From Coleofasciculus sp937127375 (GTDB lineage Bacteria; Cyanobacteriota; Cyanobacteriia; Cyanobacteriales; Coleofasciculaceae), in NCBI GenBank assembly GCA_040218875.1, contig JAVJQP010000190.1: DNA of 64,000 bases; one strand, given 5' to 3'. How positions within the stretch are numbered: the stretch's first letter is position 1; each line of letters begins with the position of its first letter. The position numbers and the translations under genes were made by a program. The notes below the pieces were generated by a model that was not told the DNA's origin, searched no databases, and saw nothing but the letters and a program-made list of their open reading frames with translations. This document shows, piece by piece, positions 62,507 to 64,000 of the stretch.

Positions 62507-64000
62507 TCATGTTGCCATCAATGTGGCAACTTTGTGCAGAAGTTGGGCAGGTTCTATGGGTTTGGGTAAGTAATCGTCAACGAGGGCGTTGAGATCGTGC
62601 TGTTCATCGGCTGAGAGTGAGGATGTGAGCAAAGCCAACACTTTAATGTGTGCTGTTGTCGTCTTATGGTGGAGATAATAGCTGATCTCATATCCGTCCC
62701 TTGCCGATAACTGCCAATCCACAATCACGGCATGGGGTTGCAGCAGTTCAATTTGCCTCACAGCGGTCGAACTTTCGATCAGCCAAACTAGATGATAACC
62801 CGCCGCCGTGAGAATTTCACAGATGGCTGTCGCACTCGCTTCATTATTTTCGATTAAAACGATACTCTCTGGCACCGAAGATCCCTTTCCCGATGGGGCG
62901 GGTGATTTGGTTCCTCCTGGAACAACTGATTGGATGGGTACGCAAACGGTAAAGATAGACCCTTTTCCCACAGTGGATTCAACGTCAATCGTACCGCCAT
63001 GGAGTTCGACCAATTGTTGAGTCAGGGCTAGCCCTAAACCTGTACCTTCGTAGGTACGCTGATAGGTTTTCTCTAACTGCTGAAACTTTTGAAACATTAG
63101 GGGAATTTGTTCTTGGGGAATGCCAATCCCCGTGTCTTCGATTTGAAATACTGCTCGATTCTGTTCTCGCCAACCCCTTAAAGTGACCTGACCACCCGCC
63201 GGGGTAAATTTTATCGCATTTCCCAATAAGTTAAACAGAATTTGCCGGAGTCGGCGTGGATCAGCCTGAAAGCGATCCTTGGGGGTAGGGACTTGCCAAT
63301 CGAGGATTAATTCGACTTGACCACTGCTGGCTTTTTCTTTTAAGGATCGTAAGGTTTGCTGGGCAAGATATCGCAGGGAAAATTCATTGATATTTAAAAC
63401 GGCTTTTCCCGCTTCTAATTGGGAAAAATCAAGAATATCGTTAATTAGTGCCAGTAAGTGTTCCCCATTCTCTTGGATGGTTTGTAAGTAACGCCGTTGT
63501 TTCTCAATGGATACAGTTTTGCTACCGCCCTCCCCCAATGACCAACGTAATAATGTTGCCGATAATCCAATCACACAAGTCAGGGGCGTCCGCAACTCAT
63601 GACTCATCGCCGCCAGAAATTCACTTTTGGCATGGTTAGCGGCTTGTGTCGCTTGCAGTGCATCCCGAAGTTCCTGGGTGCGCTCAATCACCCGCTGTTC
63701 TAGGCTACTTTTTTGCTGGTGCAGTTGGGCATACAATTGTGCCTGGTAAATGGCAACTGCCAGGTGTTCGGCAATTTGCTTGAGAAACAGTTTTTCACTT
63801 TCTTGCCAGTGTCGGGGTGCAAAACATTGGTGGGCAATTAGTAATCCCCAGAGGCGATTTTGAACGATAATCGGTGCGACTAACTTAGCTTTGACTTGGG
63901 TTTGTCGCAGCAGTTGGAGTAAACAGGGAGAATCGCTGTAGGCGACTTCAATATCATCAATCGCCCCCGTAAATCCTTGGTGATATTTGGTGCGACAGTT
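62507..64000 (-). CDS. hybrid histidine kinase, GAF-HisKA-HATPase-REC (partial)
   Basis: The frame stays open to the window edge, so the N-terminus is missing; 497 residues plus are visible. The first ~88 residues form the end of a GAF domain (VKAKLVAPIIVQNRLWGLLIAHQC, FLKQIAEHLAVAIYQAQLY). A coiled coil leads to HisKA with the phospho-His in AAMSHELRTPLT, HATPase_c boxes (NLLGNAIKFTPAGGQ, IEDTGIGIP, GTGLGLALTQQLVELHGG) and a C-terminal receiver with Asp in AVIVDWQLSARDG and Lys in YLPKPI. The GAF sequence WGLLIAHQC resembles phytochrome-type GAFs. Input and target are unknown. Confidence 0.93.
   Translation of the reverse strand, partial: NCRTKYHQGFTGAIDDIEVAYSDSPCLLQLLRQTQVKAKLVAPIIVQNRLWGLLIAHQCFAPRHWQESEKLFLKQIAEHLAVAIYQAQLYAQLHQQKSSLEQRVIERTQELRDALQATQAANHAKSEFLAAMSHELRTPLTCVIGLSATLLRWSLGEGGSKTVSIEKQRRYLQTIQENGEHLLALINDILDFSQLEAGKAVLNINEFSLRYLAQQTLRSLKEKASSGQVELILDWQVPTPKDRFQADPRRLRQILFNLLGNAIKFTPAGGQVTLRGWREQNRAVFQIEDTGIGIPQEQIPLMFQKFQQLEKTYQRTYEGTGLGLALTQQLVELHGGTIDVESTVGKGSIFTVCVPIQSVVPGGTKSPAPSGKGSSVPESIVLIENNEASATAICEILTAAGYHLVWLIESSTAVRQIELLQPHAVIVDWQLSARDGYEISYYLHHKTTTAHIKVLALLTSSLSADEQHDLNALVDDYLPKPIEPAQLLHKVATLMAT

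Overview
The window looks like chromosomal DNA of a filamentous cyanobacterium, probably of the Coleofasciculus/Microcoleus/Moorea kind. The evidence is the many HIP1 octamers (GCGATCGC), a pcxA (CemA-type) gene, DUF1822 and DUF928 proteins, CHAT/CHASE2 proteins, three PEP-CTERM proteins, a vMAP-type ATPase, and many short intergenic repeats. The genus is a guess; the phylum is not.

Region 1 (1-6.1 kb): two tandem acetyltransferase genes, the second with an internal deletion, a small conserved gene, then the most striking locus. Between 3.12 and 4.16 kb five tandem units share one 5' strand (CGCGCCC..AC..GAAGCWTACA) and one 3' strand (GCTTT..ACTTGYGCG) that pair with each other. Each unit encloses a different tRNA-derived piece. 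In three of them the tRNA is circularly permuted (3' half before 5' half, the acceptor stem closed by a 7-nt loop). One holds a complete tRNA in normal order and one only an anticodon hairpin. They lie directly upstream of a TROVE+vWA gene, the bacterial Ro60 (Rsr) homologue. I read this as a Y RNA (YrlA-like) array with its Ro60 partner.

Region 2 (6.2-21.9 kb): a NodI/NodJ-like ABC exporter, a CtpA-family protease, a small restriction-modification module whose nuclease gene carries a homopolymer frameshift, an EF-G-like GTPase, a secreted TPR protein and a 1.8-kilo-residue secreted TPR-CHAT protein.

Region 3 (22.7-35.5 kb): a RiPP cluster. APH-like kinase, HopA1-family protein, an aldo/keto-reductase-like protein that has lost its catalytic tetrad and a parvulin are on the + strand, followed by two short precursors with related leaders ending in GG. 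One core has a Cys plus Ser/Thr; the other is a Thr/Ile alternation with no Cys. Facing them are a second parvulin, an HlyD adaptor, a C39-peptidase ABC exporter and a transposase-derived HTH protein. The kinase/HopA1 pair is the dehydratase/lyase pair of class V lanthipeptides and thioviridamide-like RiPPs. Two inverted copies of a MITE-like repeat flank the exporter and the HTH gene.

Region 4 (36-49.4 kb): a coupled operon of sigma-like, DUF1822, CHAT-CHASE2 and DUF928 genes; two MscS channels separated by a tandem repeat; a DUF2062 protein; a PATAN/DUF4388 protein and a lone receiver; a vMAP-type ATPase with repeated AT-rich motifs upstream.

Region 5 (49.6-64 kb): three paralogous PEP-CTERM proteins, a TnpB whose RuvC-II glutamate is interrupted by a small repeat, a GGDEF protein with a degenerate receiver, a membrane M41-like metalloprotease, a helicase-like ATPase, pcxA, a small conserved gene-AAA-DUF4276 operon resembling a defence module, and a hybrid histidine kinase cut by the window end. 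Six copies of a ~60-bp GC-ended palindromic repeat are scattered between genes.
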